Assembly: GCA_905207905.1 (NCBI GenBank)
Contig: CAJLNC010000009.1
Coordinates: forward strand, 1-46,969
Reading direction: 5' to 3'
Source of the DNA: an uncultured Lachnospiraceae bacterium
GTDB taxonomy: Bacteria; Bacillota_A; Clostridia; Lachnospirales; Lachnospiraceae
DNA: 46,969 nucleotides
A model generated the notes under the pieces. That model was not told the origin of the DNA. It was given only the letters and a program-made list of their open reading frames with translations, and ran no database searches. The position numbers and the translations under genes were made by a program. Position 1 is the stretch's first letter. Every line of letters begins with the position of its first letter. Below are positions 26,315 to 34,481 of the stretch, one piece after another.

Positions 26315-27412
26315 ATGTATAAAATTAAAAAAGAAAAACTGACCGAATTATTCCGCTGCATCGCCTCTGCCAGAGAGCTGTACCTTCCTGTCAAGATCAG
26401 CGGGCAGGTGAATTTTGCCTCCTGGGAAGAGGGAGATGAGGTGGATCTGGACACTTTAAAGACGGTAAAATCACCCAAGGACGCTTTCTTTCCCCAGAGT
26501 GAAAGTCTCTATACCTGTAAGCAGGAGGGAAAGAAGATTAAAATTGAGCAGGCTGGATTACAGGAGCAGCAGTTTGTGGTATTCGGCATGAAGGCCTGCG
26601 ATATCAAGGGCGTTCAGGTGCTGGACCGGGTATTTTTAGCAGAGCCGGTGGACACCTTTTATGCAGCCAGACGGGAGCATGGAACTATTGTGGCGCTGGC
26701 CTGCCATGAGCCGGAGGAGACCTGCTTCTGTAAGGTGTTCGGCGTGGATGCCGCAGATCCGGAAACGTCAGGAGCGGATGTGGCAGCCTGGATGCTGGGA
26801 GACGATCTTTACTGGAAACCGGTGACAGAAAAAGGATGGGAGCTTACCAGACTGGCCGGAGAGCTGCTGGAACAGGTGGAGGATCCGGAAAAGAAGGAGT
26901 CAGAGAGCGAGGGCGCATTCCTGATTCCCGAAATTCAGGAAGAAAAGACCAGGATCCGTTCCATTATCGACAAACTTCCCTATTCTCATCTTTCCCTGGA
27001 GGGGTGGAACGGGGAGGCCCTGAATGAAAAATTTAATTCTCCTTTATGGGAGGAATTGTATAAACCCTGTCTGGCCTGCGGTACCTGTACCTTTGTGTGC
27101 CCAACCTGCCAGTGCTATGACATTAAGGATTATGATACCGGACACGGGGTACAGAGATACCGCTGCTGGGATTCCTGTATGTATTCTGACTTTACGATGA
27201 TGGCTCATGGCAATAACCGTACCAGCCAGATGCAGCGGTTCCGTCAGAGGTTTATGCACAAGCTGGTGTATTTTCCGGCCAACAACGAGGGAGAATACTC
27301 CTGTGTAGGCTGTGGCCGTTGTGTGGAAAAGTGTCCTGCATCCTTAAATATTGTGAAGGTGATCAAAAAGTTCTCAGAAGAGAGAAACAAACAGGGAGGT
27401 GAGCAGGTATGA
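26315..27412 (+). CDS. flxB: FlxB-type 4Fe-4S protein (sulfite reductase A / hydrogenase beta-like)
   Basis: This 365-residue protein of the family that includes anaerobic sulfite reductase subunit A and group 3 hydrogenase beta subunits has two C-terminal ferredoxin motifs, CLACGTCTFVCPTCQC and CVGCGRCVEKCPASLNIVK. The N-terminal two thirds hold the family-specific FGMKACDIKGVQVLDRVFL region. It should take electrons from the flavoprotein FlxA. The stop overlaps the flxA start by 4 bases (ATGA). Confidence 0.85.
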   Translation: MYKIKKEKLTELFRCIASARELYLPVKISGQVNFASWEEGDEVDLDTLKTVKSPKDAFFPQSESLYTCKQEGKKIKIEQAGLQEQQFVVFGMKACDIKGVQVLDRVFLAEPVDTFYAARREHGTIVALACHEPEETCFCKVFGVDAADPETSGADVAAWMLGDDLYWKPVTEKGWELTRLAGELLEQVEDPEKKESESEGAFLIPEIQEEKTRIRSIIDKLPYSHLSLEGWNGEALNEKFNSPLWEELYKPCLACGTCTFVCPTCQCYDIKDYDTGHGVQRYRCWDSCMYSDFTMMAHGNNRTSQMQRFRQRFMHKLVYFPANNEGEYSCVGCGRCVEKCPASLNIVKVIKKFSEERNKQGGEQV

Positions 27413-28308
27413 GTGAACAGGAAAAAAGAGCGGATGTGGCCATGATGGAGGCAGAACATGAGTGTACCTGCAATCCCGGATACAAGAGAGATGTTCTGGT
27501 GCCTATGGTGGGAGTGATCACAGATATCCGCCAGGAGACACCAGATGTGAAGACTTTTCGGGTGAATGCGCCGGAGGGAGGAAAACTTTTTGAACATATG
27601 CCCGGCCAGTGCGCCATGGTGTGCGCTCCGGGAGTGAGCGAAGGGATGTTTTCGATTACCTCCTCTCCCACGAATCGATCGTATCAGGAGTTCAGCATCA
27701 AGCGCTGCGGTGTGCTCACGGATTACCTCCACAGTCTGGAGGTGGGGGATGAGATCACAGTGCGGGGGCCTTATGGCAACTATTTCCCGGTGGAGACAGA
27801 GCTGAAAGGAAAGAATCTTCTGTTTATCGCCGGAGGCATCGGTCTTGCTCCGCTACGGTCTGTGATCAACTATGTGCTGGATAACCGGGAGAATTACGGA
27901 ACCGTAGATATTCTCTACGGCTCCCGCTCCGCAGATGATCTGGTGCAGTTGAAAGAGATCCAGGAAGTGTGGATGAAGGCAAAGGATGTGAATGTGTATC
28001 TTACCATTGACAGGGAGCAGGAGGGATGGGATGGCCATGTGGGCTTTGTCCCCAATTACCTGAAGGAGGTAGGTTTTGATACAGATAAGACAGCGCTGGT
28101 GTGCGGACCGCCCATCATGATCAAATTCGTGCTGGCGGCGCTGCAGGAGATGGGCTTTTCCAAGGATCAGGTTTATACCACTCTGGAGCTTCGGATGAAG
28201 TGCGGCATCGGAAAATGCGGCCGCTGCAACATCGGTTCCAAGTATGTGTGCAAGGACGGCCCGGTATTCCGCTGCGACGAGATCGATGAACTGCCCAATG
28301 AATATTGA
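27409..28308 (+). CDS. flxA: FlxA-type NAD(P)H:acceptor oxidoreductase, FAD and 2Fe-2S
   Basis: This 299-residue ferredoxin-reductase-like protein has a beta-barrel FAD domain (FSITSSPTNR), an NAD(P)-binding domain (FIAGGIGLAPLRSVINY, VCGPPIMIKF) and a C-terminal Cys cluster (CGIGKCGRCNIG plus a later Cys), as in PyrK and sulfite reductase subunit B. It is the expected NADH entry point of the Hdr-Flx complex. GGGAGG precedes the ATG. A 195-base structured gap separates it from frdB. NADH over NADPH preference is inferred from the family. Confidence 0.88.
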   Translation: MSEQEKRADVAMMEAEHECTCNPGYKRDVLVPMVGVITDIRQETPDVKTFRVNAPEGGKLFEHMPGQCAMVCAPGVSEGMFSITSSPTNRSYQEFSIKRCGVLTDYLHSLEVGDEITVRGPYGNYFPVETELKGKNLLFIAGGIGLAPLRSVINYVLDNRENYGTVDILYGSRSADDLVQLKEIQEVWMKAKDVNVYLTIDREQEGWDGHVGFVPNYLKEVGFDTDKTALVCGPPIMIKFVLAALQEMGFSKDQVYTTLELRMKCGIGKCGRCNIGSKYVCKDGPVFRCDEIDELPNEY

Positions 28309-28311
28309 TCA

Positions 28312-28472
28312 GCAATGAGCAGCGCGAAAGATGGTGACGAGTCTCCAGCCCATGCAAGCATGGAGGAGGAGCCAAGGCACCATCATTCATGGGGCGAAGG
28401 CCCCAACCGAAATGGAGCGAAGCGGAATAGAGGTTGAGCTGCTCATTGCGGAGAATAGAAGCGAAGCGGAAT
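28312..28472 (+). repeat. Structured intergenic element between flxA and frdB
   Basis: GCAATGAGCAGC at 28312-28323 is the exact complement of GCTGCTCATTGC at 28438-28449 and would enclose inner hairpins: GATGGTG with CACCATC, CTCCAGCCCATGC with GCATGGAGGAG, and GGGGC-GAAG-GCCCC. AGCGAAGCGGAAT occurs at 28416-28428 and again at 28460-28472. It has no U-tract and no coding signature. It could be a mobile palindromic repeat, an RNA processing site, or an unrecognised RNA element. Confidence 0.6.
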
Positions 28473-28503
28473 TGTAAATATAGAACGAAAGGATCAAACC
28501 AAC

Positions 28504-29178
28504 ATGGAAAATATGGTGAATGTTTATTTCTTCGGGAAAAAGTACAGCGTCCCTGGGGACCTGACCATCATGACAGCTATGGAATATGCGGGTTATACCT
28601 TAAAGCGGGGCTGCGGCTGTCGCCACGGTTTCTGTGGAGCCTGCGCCACCATCTACCGGATTAAGGGAAAAAATGAGCTGAAGACCTGTCTGGCCTGCCA
28701 GACTCAGGTTGAGGAAGGAATGTATGTGGCAAGCATCCCCTTTTTCCCCACAGATAAGAGAACTTATGAGATCAATGAGATCCGTCCTACTCAGCAGATT
28801 ATGATGGAGCTGTACCCAGAGATCTACAGCTGTATCGGATGTAATGCCTGTACCAAGGCCTGTCCTCAGAATCTGAATGTGATGCAGTATATTGCTTACG
28901 CCCAGAGAGGGGAATTTGAAAAATGTGCAGAGGAATCCTTTGACTGTGTGGGCTGTGGATGCTGTTCTGTCAGATGTCCAGCAGAGATCTCTCATCCCAT
29001 GGTGGGACTGCTGGCAAGAAGACTGACCGGAAAGTACATAGCCCCGGAGTCTGAGCATTTAAACACAAGAGTGGAGGAGATCCACAGAGGGGATTATGAT
29101 GATCTCATTGAACAGATCATGGAGAAGCCCATTACGGAAATGCAGGAACTTTACAACAACAGAGAGATAGAGAAGTAA
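28504..29178 (+). CDS. frdB: Fumarate reductase/succinate dehydrogenase iron-sulfur subunit-like protein
   Basis: This 224-residue protein has the SdhB/FrdB layout: an N-terminal plant-type 2Fe-2S domain (Cys39, Cys44, Cys47, Cys62) followed by two four-Cys ferredoxin motifs (Cys110/113/116/120 and Cys148/151/154/158). Classical FrdB has a 3Fe-4S centre in last place facing quinone; here all ligands for a 4Fe-4S are present, fitting a quinone-independent enzyme. No membrane anchor gene is adjacent. It lacks the CCG domain of TfrB, but hdrB in the same operon could supply it. frdA follows after 12 bases. Confidence 0.85.
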   Translation: MENMVNVYFFGKKYSVPGDLTIMTAMEYAGYTLKRGCGCRHGFCGACATIYRIKGKNELKTCLACQTQVEEGMYVASIPFFPTDKRTYEINEIRPTQQIMMELYPEIYSCIGCNACTKACPQNLNVMQYIAYAQRGEFEKCAEESFDCVGCGCCSVRCPAEISHPMVGLLARRLTGKYIAPESEHLNTRVEEIHRGDYDDLIEQIMEKPITEMQELYNNREIEK

Positions 29179-29190
29179 GGAGGGAAAACC

Positions 29191-30801
29191 ATGTTTACAC
29201 CGGAAATGATGGAGTCTGTGAAAAAGGTGGAGGCCACCCGGGATATGCGGATGGGCATGGAACCCAGACGAATGACGGCAGAAGAAAAGGATGCCCTTCT
29301 GAAAGAATTTCACCCGGATTATCGGCAGGAGGCCTTTGAAGAGATTAAGATCGGCCCTAACAAGGGACAGAAGGCGCCGGCGGAGCTGGTGCATCTGCTT
29401 CATTCCAACAGCCGTCTGCTGAAAGACAAGGTGGATCTGAACAAAGTGGACTATGATGTGGATGTGCTGATCATCGGAGGCGGCGGGGCCGGCGCTTCTG
29501 CAGCCATTGAGGCTCATGAGGCCGGGGCAAAGGCCATGATCGTCACCAAGCTTCGCATTGGCGATGCCAACACCATGATGGCAGAGGGCGGTATTCAGGC
29601 AGCAGATAAAGAGAATGACTCTCCGGTACAGCACTATTTGGATGCTTTCGGAGGAGGACACTTCGCAGCCAGGCCGGAGCTTTTGCGCAGGCTGGTAATG
29701 GAGGCTCCGGATGCCATCCAGTGGCTGAACAAGCTGGGCGTGATGTTTGATAAGGATGAAGACGGAAGGATGGTTACCACCCACGGCGGAGGAACTTCCA
29801 GAAAGAGAATGCATGCCTGCAGAGATTATTCCGGCGCTGAGATCATGCGAACCCTTCGGGATGAGGTGCTGAACCGGAAGATTCCGGTGGTGGAATTTAC
29901 ATCAGCAGTGGAGCTGATCATGGATGAAAAAGGGCAGGCGGCAGGAGCTGTACTCTTAAATATGGAGACGGATGACTATCTGGTGGCAAGAGCCAAGACG
30001 GTGATCATCGCCACCGGAGGAGCTGGCCGGATGCATTATCAGGGCTTCCAAACCTCCAATCACTACGGGGCAACGGCAGACGGCCTGATCTTAGGTTACC
30101 GGGCAGGAGCGCCTCTTCTGTATCAGGATACCATCCAGTATCATCCTACAGGCGTGGCTTATCCATCCCAGATTTTCGGAGCGCTGGTGACAGAGAAGGT
30201 TCGTTCTCTGGGCGCCATGCTGGTGAATAAAGAAGGAGAGGCATTTATGCACCCCCTGGAAACACGGGATGTGGCGGCAGCCTCCATTATCCGGGAGTGC
30301 AAAGCAAGAGACAAAGGGGTGACCACTCCTCTTGGAAGCGGCGTATGGCTGGATACTCCTATGATCGAGCGCATCGGCGGAGAGGGAACCATTGAAAAGC
30401 GGATCCCGGCGATGCTTCGGATGTATATGAATTACGGCATTGATATGCGGAAACTTCCGATTCTGGTGTACCCCACCCTGCACTATCAGAACGGTGGTCT
30501 GGAGATTGGAGGAGAGGGCTTTACCAAGGTCATCTCCAACCTTTTGGTAGCAGGGGAAGCAGTGGGAGGCATTCACGGAAGAAACCGCCTGATGGGGAAT
30601 TCTCTTCTGGATATCATCGTGTTCGGCCGTAATGCAGGAAAGGCAGCGGCAGCCAGAGCAAAAGAGGTGACTCTCGGAACCATGAATCTGGACCATGTGG
30701 AAAAATACGCAGAGGAACTGGATGCAGCCGGAGTGACCACAGGAGATGTTTCTCCCCTGCTTCTGCCGAAGTATGCAAGGCATGAGAGAGAGGAAGCGTA
30801 A
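29191..30801 (+). CDS. frdA: Soluble fumarate reductase flavoprotein subunit-like protein
   Basis: This 536-residue FAD protein of the fumarate reductase/succinate dehydrogenase family catalyses fumarate/succinate interconversion in its relatives. The dinucleotide motif IIGGGGAGAS is at about 94-103. Active-site equivalents are present: QYHPTG, VTEKVRSLG, LHYQNGG, HGRNRLMGNSLL. Where membrane SdhA/FrdA have the His for covalent FAD, Asn127 is found, so FAD is probably noncovalent. An unusual N-terminal extension of about 88 residues precedes the FAD fold, and the C-terminal helical domain is short. L-aspartate oxidase is a relative, but the FrdB partner argues against it. Confidence 0.85.
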   Translation: MFTPEMMESVKKVEATRDMRMGMEPRRMTAEEKDALLKEFHPDYRQEAFEEIKIGPNKGQKAPAELVHLLHSNSRLLKDKVDLNKVDYDVDVLIIGGGGAGASAAIEAHEAGAKAMIVTKLRIGDANTMMAEGGIQAADKENDSPVQHYLDAFGGGHFAARPELLRRLVMEAPDAIQWLNKLGVMFDKDEDGRMVTTHGGGTSRKRMHACRDYSGAEIMRTLRDEVLNRKIPVVEFTSAVELIMDEKGQAAGAVLLNMETDDYLVARAKTVIIATGGAGRMHYQGFQTSNHYGATADGLILGYRAGAPLLYQDTIQYHPTGVAYPSQIFGALVTEKVRSLGAMLVNKEGEAFMHPLETRDVAAASIIRECKARDKGVTTPLGSGVWLDTPMIERIGGEGTIEKRIPAMLRMYMNYGIDMRKLPILVYPTLHYQNGGLEIGGEGFTKVISNLLVAGEAVGGIHGRNRLMGNSLLDIIVFGRNAGKAAAARAKEVTLGTMNLDHVEKYAEELDAAGVTTGDVSPLLLPKYARHEREEA

Positions 30802-31023
30802 GAACCCGGAAGTGTAAGAAAACGGAAGGGTGAGGGTACGCAGAAACGGGGTGCCCGGTGTGACAGAATATTTCGCTGCAGTGAGTTTTGTATGATGGGA
30901 TAGGCGGAATTGTGAGAGCGTGGAGCAGGAAACCCTTCATCGGACTTTTGTTGATATCCCCGACATACAGAGAATTCTGGGGCGGAAAATTGCTTGAATG
31001 GAAAGAGAGAAGGTGCATTTACT

Positions 31024-32187
31024 ATGGGAGTTCTTACCTGGTTTCAGGAAAATATATTCTCCAATACATTGATGATCGTATTTGTGATCGCAGTGCTTGG
31101 CTACCTGGTGGGAAGTATTAAGATTGCAGGAATCGAGCTGGGAACGGCAGGTATCCTGTTGGTAGCTCTGGTGTTCGGCCATTTTGGTTTTGAGATTCCC
31201 TCTCTGGTGAGAGAACTTGGGCTGATCTGTTTTGTGACAGCGGTAGGGTTTATTGCAGGGCCCAAGTTTTTCCGAAACTTCAAACTCAATGCCACATCCT
31301 ACATTTTATTGGGAATCATCATCATTGCAGCAGGTGCGCTTACTTGTGTGGGGATCATCACAGTGGGAAAAGTGCCCACAGATATCAGCGTGGGTATGAT
31401 GGCAGGAGCCCTCACCAGCACTCCCGGCCTGGCGGCAGCTCTGGAAGCTACCGGGTCTGACGCAGCTTCTGTTGGATATGGCATTGCCTATCCCTTCGGG
31501 GTGGTGGGCGTGGTGCTTTTTGTACAGCTGGTGCCCAAATTTTTAAAGACAGACATGGCGGCAGAGCGGGCCAGGTTTGAAGCGGCCTCCAATGTGGAAG
31601 TGGATGAGTATCGGAAAACCAGGAAAGAAGAGCTTTTCTATGCAGACAGTATGGGTTTTTTCCCCTTTTCCCTGGCGATTGCACTGGGGATTGTGCTGGC
31701 GAAGATCCAGATTCCTCTGCCAGGGGGAGCGGTATTTTCTCTGGGTACCTCCGGAGGCCCTTTGATTGCCGGGCTGATTTTAGGCCATTTTGGCAAGATT
31801 GGAAGGCTCAGCGTCCAGGTGGAGAAACACGTGCTGGAGTGTCTGCGGGAGTTTGGGCTGGCGCTGTTCCTCATCGGGGCTGGTGTGCAGGCTGGCGCAG
31901 GCTTTGTGGATATTTTGAAGGAACAGGGGATGCTTCTGTTTGTATACGGAGCGCTGATGACCTTGATTCCCATGTTTCTGGGATACATTTTTGCAGCCAG
32001 AGTGCTGAAGCTGAGTTTGTTTAATACATTAGGCTCCATCTGCGGAGGAATGACCAGCACACCGGCTCTTGGAACTTTGATCCGTGTGACAGAAACCGAT
32101 GACGTGGCATCCGCCTATGCCGCCACTTACCCGGTGGCGCTGGTAATCGTGGTGCTGGCGTGTCAGTTTATAGGAATTTTCCTGTGA
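31024..32187 (+). CDS. AspT/YidE/YbjL-family transporter, candidate succinate/dicarboxylate exporter
   Basis: This 387-residue membrane protein has two homologous halves carrying the family repeat: GALTSTPGLAAALEATG in the first and GGMTSTPALGTLIRVTE in the second. The family includes the aspartate:alanine antiporter AspT and the succinate exporter SucE1. Those have RCK/TrkA_C domains between the halves; here only a charged loop of about 45 residues (185-230) is seen, so this is a minimal form. The ATG at 31024 has AGAAGGTG at 31008-31015. Lying between fumarate reductase and fumarase genes, it probably moves a C4-dicarboxylate. The substrate is inference. Confidence 0.82.
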   Translation: MGVLTWFQENIFSNTLMIVFVIAVLGYLVGSIKIAGIELGTAGILLVALVFGHFGFEIPSLVRELGLICFVTAVGFIAGPKFFRNFKLNATSYILLGIIIIAAGALTCVGIITVGKVPTDISVGMMAGALTSTPGLAAALEATGSDAASVGYGIAYPFGVVGVVLFVQLVPKFLKTDMAAERARFEAASNVEVDEYRKTRKEELFYADSMGFFPFSLAIALGIVLAKIQIPLPGGAVFSLGTSGGPLIAGLILGHFGKIGRLSVQVEKHVLECLREFGLALFLIGAGVQAGAGFVDILKEQGMLLFVYGALMTLIPMFLGYIFAARVLKLSLFNTLGSICGGMTSTPALGTLIRVTETDDVASAYAATYPVALVIVVLACQFIGIFL

Positions 32188-32214
32188 GGAAATAAATAGT
32201 GGAGGTGCAGAATT

Positions 32215-33057
32215 ATGCGAGAGATTCAGGCGCAGCAGATTACAGATGTGGTAGAAAAATTGTGTATTGAGGCGAACCAGTATCTTCCGGAGGATGTGCA
32301 GTGCGCGATTAAAAACTGCCGTTCCCGGGAGGACTGGGAGATTGCTCAGGGGGTTCTGGATAAGATCATTGACAATTTTGAAATTGCCAAGAAGGAAAGT
32401 GTGCCCATTTGCCAGGATACTGGTATGGCCTGCGTTTTTTTGGAGATCGGTCAGGATGTGCACATTGTAGGGGGAAATCTGGCGGAGGCTGTGGATGAAG
32501 GCGTCCGCAGAGGATATGACCGTGGATATCTCAGAAAATCCGTGGTAAAAGATCCCATCCGCAGAGGAAATACAGGGGACAATACTCCAGCCATGCTCTA
32601 TACAGAGATCGTTCCGGGAGAGCAGATCAAGGTGACTGTGGGCCCCAAAGGATTCGGCAGTGAGAATATGAGCGCTATCCGTATGTTTAAGCCATCCGCA
32701 GGCCTTCAGGGAATCAAGGATTTTATTCTGGAGACGGTAGAGGCAGCCGGCCCCAATCCCTGCCCGCCGATGGTAGTGGGCGTTGGTATCGGAGGCACCT
32801 TTGACAAGGCGGCTCTGCTGGCAAAGAAGGCGCTGATGCGTCCGATTGATTCCTCCAATCCGGATCCCTATTATGCAGACCTGGAAAAAGAGATGCTGGA
32901 AAAGATCAATGAACTGGGCATCGGGCCTCAGGGCTTTGGAGGAAAAACGACCGCCATTGGACTGAATATTGAGACTCTGCCCACCCACATAGCAGGAATG
33001 CCCTGCGCGATTAATATCAACTGTCATGTGACACGCCATAAATCGGAGGTGATCTAA
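32215..33057 (+). CDS. Class I fumarate hydratase (or tartrate dehydratase) alpha subunit
   Basis: This 280-residue subunit corresponds to the N-terminal catalytic part of FumA/TtdA-type [4Fe-4S] hydro-lyases. It has [12 protein letters not shown] with a cluster Cys, [34 protein letters not shown] and the later [10 protein letters not shown]. The reaction is reversible hydration of fumarate to malate; tartrate to oxaloacetate is the close alternative. GGAGGTG lies ahead of the ATG. The beta subunit starts one base after the stop codon, so the two are coupled. Confidence 0.93.
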   Translation: MREIQAQQITDVVEKLCIEANQYLPEDVQCAIKNCRSREDWEIAQGVLDKIIDNFEIAKKESVPICQDTGMACVFLEIGQDVHIVGGNLAEAVDEGVRRGYDRGYLRKSVVKDPIRRGNTGDNTPAMLYTEIVPGEQIKVTVGPKGFGSENMSAIRMFKPSAGLQGIKDFILETVEAAGPNPCPPMVVGVGIGGTFDKAALLAKKALMRPIDSSNPDPYYADLEKEMLEKINELGIGPQGFGGKTTAIGLNIETLPTHIAGMPCAININCHVTRHKSEVI

Positions 33058-33058
33058 G

Positions 33059-33616
33059 ATGGAAAAACATATTACCCTTCCTTTGACCGAGGAACTGGCA
33101 AAAACTCTTCACGCCGGAGATACCGTATATCTTACCGGAACCATCTATACATCCAGGGATGCAGGACACAAAAGAATGTGTGAAGCACTGGCCAGAGGAG
33201 AAAAACTGCCCTTTGATCCTAAGGATGCTACGATCTACTATGTGGGTCCAACGCCTGCAAAACCGGGGCAGGTGATCGGCTCCGCAGGCCCTACCACCAG
33301 CGGCCGGATGGATGCCTATGCGCCTACCATGATGTCTGTTGGCGCAAGGGGTATGATCGGAAAGGGAGCCCGTCTTCCGGAGGTGGTGGAGGCCATGAAG
33401 AAATATCACGGGGTCTACTTCGGAGCTATTGGCGGTGCCGGAGCTTTGCTGGCAAAGTGCATTAAGAAGGCAGAGCTGATTGCCTTTGAAGATCTGGGTG
33501 CAGAGGCATTAAGAGAGCTGTATGTGGAGGAGATGCCTCTGGTGGTGATCATTGACAGCGAGGGAAACAATCTTTATGAAGACGGACGCAGAGCTTACTT
33601 GGATTCTAAAAAATAA
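33059..33616 (+). CDS. Class I fumarate hydratase (or tartrate dehydratase) beta subunit
   Basis: This 185-residue subunit equals the C-terminal domain of FumA-type enzymes. It has GDTVYLTGTIYTSRDAGHKR at the N-terminus, GPTTSGRMDAYAPTMM (substrate loop) and VGARGMIGKG. It assembles with the alpha subunit to make an active dimer of heterodimers. It is the last gene of the C4-dicarboxylate cluster. A hairpin without U-tract follows at 33663-33710. Confidence 0.93.
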   Translation: MEKHITLPLTEELAKTLHAGDTVYLTGTIYTSRDAGHKRMCEALARGEKLPFDPKDATIYYVGPTPAKPGQVIGSAGPTTSGRMDAYAPTMMSVGARGMIGKGARLPEVVEAMKKYHGVYFGAIGGAGALLAKCIKKAELIAFEDLGAEALRELYVEEMPLVVIIDSEGNNLYEDGRRAYLDSKK

Positions 33617-33662
33617 AACAACCGTTTAGAATCGGAGAAACTGCGGCATACTCGTCGGGTCA

Positions 33663-33710
33663 ATCTCAAAGACGGCCTTGAAACAGGGGAGCTACGGCTG
33701 CCTTTGAGAT
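33663..33710 (+). repeat. Inverted repeat downstream of the fumarase genes
   Basis: ATCTCAAAG at 33663-33671 and CTTTGAGAT at 33702-33710 are perfect complements, with extra inner pairing of GGC and GCC segments. No T-run follows, so it is not a classic terminator. It may stabilise the 3' end of the long upstream message. Confidence 0.5.
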
Positions 33711-33766
33711 CCTGCAGAAGCTTGAAGGGTTGCAGAAAAAAGAGGATTTTTGAGACTGGAGCAGTT

Positions 33767-34441
33767 ATGAAACAGTTACAGAGAAAAGCGTCGGAATCCT
33801 ACCTGGTGGGCCTGATCCTGGCAGCAGTGGGAGGATATCTGGATGTTTATACCTACATCAGCCGGGGCGGAGTATTTGCCAATGCTCAGACCGGGAATAT
33901 TGTGCTTCTGGCCATCAATCTGGCAAAGGGAGAATTGGGAAAGGCAGGGATGTATGCCCTGCCTATCGGCGCCTTTATGCTGGGCATCCTGATCACAGAG
34001 TTTGTAAAGCTGCACTTTCGCAGAACCCAGTACCTTCACTGGAGGCAGATTGTCATTGCCCTGGAACTGCTGGTGCTGTGGATCATCGCCTTTGTTCCCT
34101 CAGGGGCGTATAATGACCTGGTGAATATGGCAGTATCCTTTGTGTGTTCCATGCAGGTGGAAAGTTTCCGTTCTTTTATCGGAGGAGGCAGCTTTGCCAC
34201 TACTATGTGTACGGGAAATCTGCGGACAGCCACAGAGCATTTGTTTTATGCCAGCGCCAACCATGACAGAGAAACCAGAAAGAAGAGTTTGCGTTACTAT
34301 GGAATCATTCTGGTATTTATTCTGGGGGCTATCATCGGTGTGCTGCTCACAGAATCTTATGGAGAAAAATCGGTGCTGGTGGTGTGCTTGCTGCTGCTTA
34401 CTGTATTTACCCTGATGTTTATTCCGGCCCATGAGGGATGA
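33767..34441 (+). CDS. YoaK/DUF1275 family membrane protein
   Basis: This 224-residue integral membrane protein has about six hydrophobic segments. The family's signature lies near the N-terminus: AAVGGYLDVYTYISRGGVFANAQTGNIVLL. Biochemical function is not established for the family. The start at 33767 has TGGAG just upstream; the frame is open from 33704 but that part overlaps the hairpin region. No clear operon partner is present. Confidence 0.82.
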   Translation: MKQLQRKASESYLVGLILAAVGGYLDVYTYISRGGVFANAQTGNIVLLAINLAKGELGKAGMYALPIGAFMLGILITEFVKLHFRRTQYLHWRQIVIALELLVLWIIAFVPSGAYNDLVNMAVSFVCSMQVESFRSFIGGGSFATTMCTGNLRTATEHLFYASANHDRETRKKSLRYYGIILVFILGAIIGVLLTESYGEKSVLVVCLLLLTVFTLMFIPAHEG

Positions 34442-34450
34442 CGGTTTTAC

Positions 34451-34481
34451 TGCTTTGCAGGATCGCATTGCGGCAGACAGG
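34451..34481. repeat. Third copy of the TGCTNNGCAGGATCGCA repeat
   Basis: TGCTTTGCAGGATCGCATTG and the following CGGCAGACAGG match 13497-13526 closely. Here no hairpin precedes it. It starts 10 bases after the DUF1275 stop codon. Confidence 0.6.

Noticed and set aside
28309..28503. CRISPR array or tRNA in the flxA-frdB gap
   Set aside because: There are only two copies of a 13-bp repeat with unequal context, and no cloverleaf or CCA-type acceptor arrangement is visible.
29191..30801. L-aspartate oxidase (NadB) assignment
   Set aside because: The family is related, but an FrdB-type iron-sulfur partner is directly upstream and no nadA or nadC gene is present.
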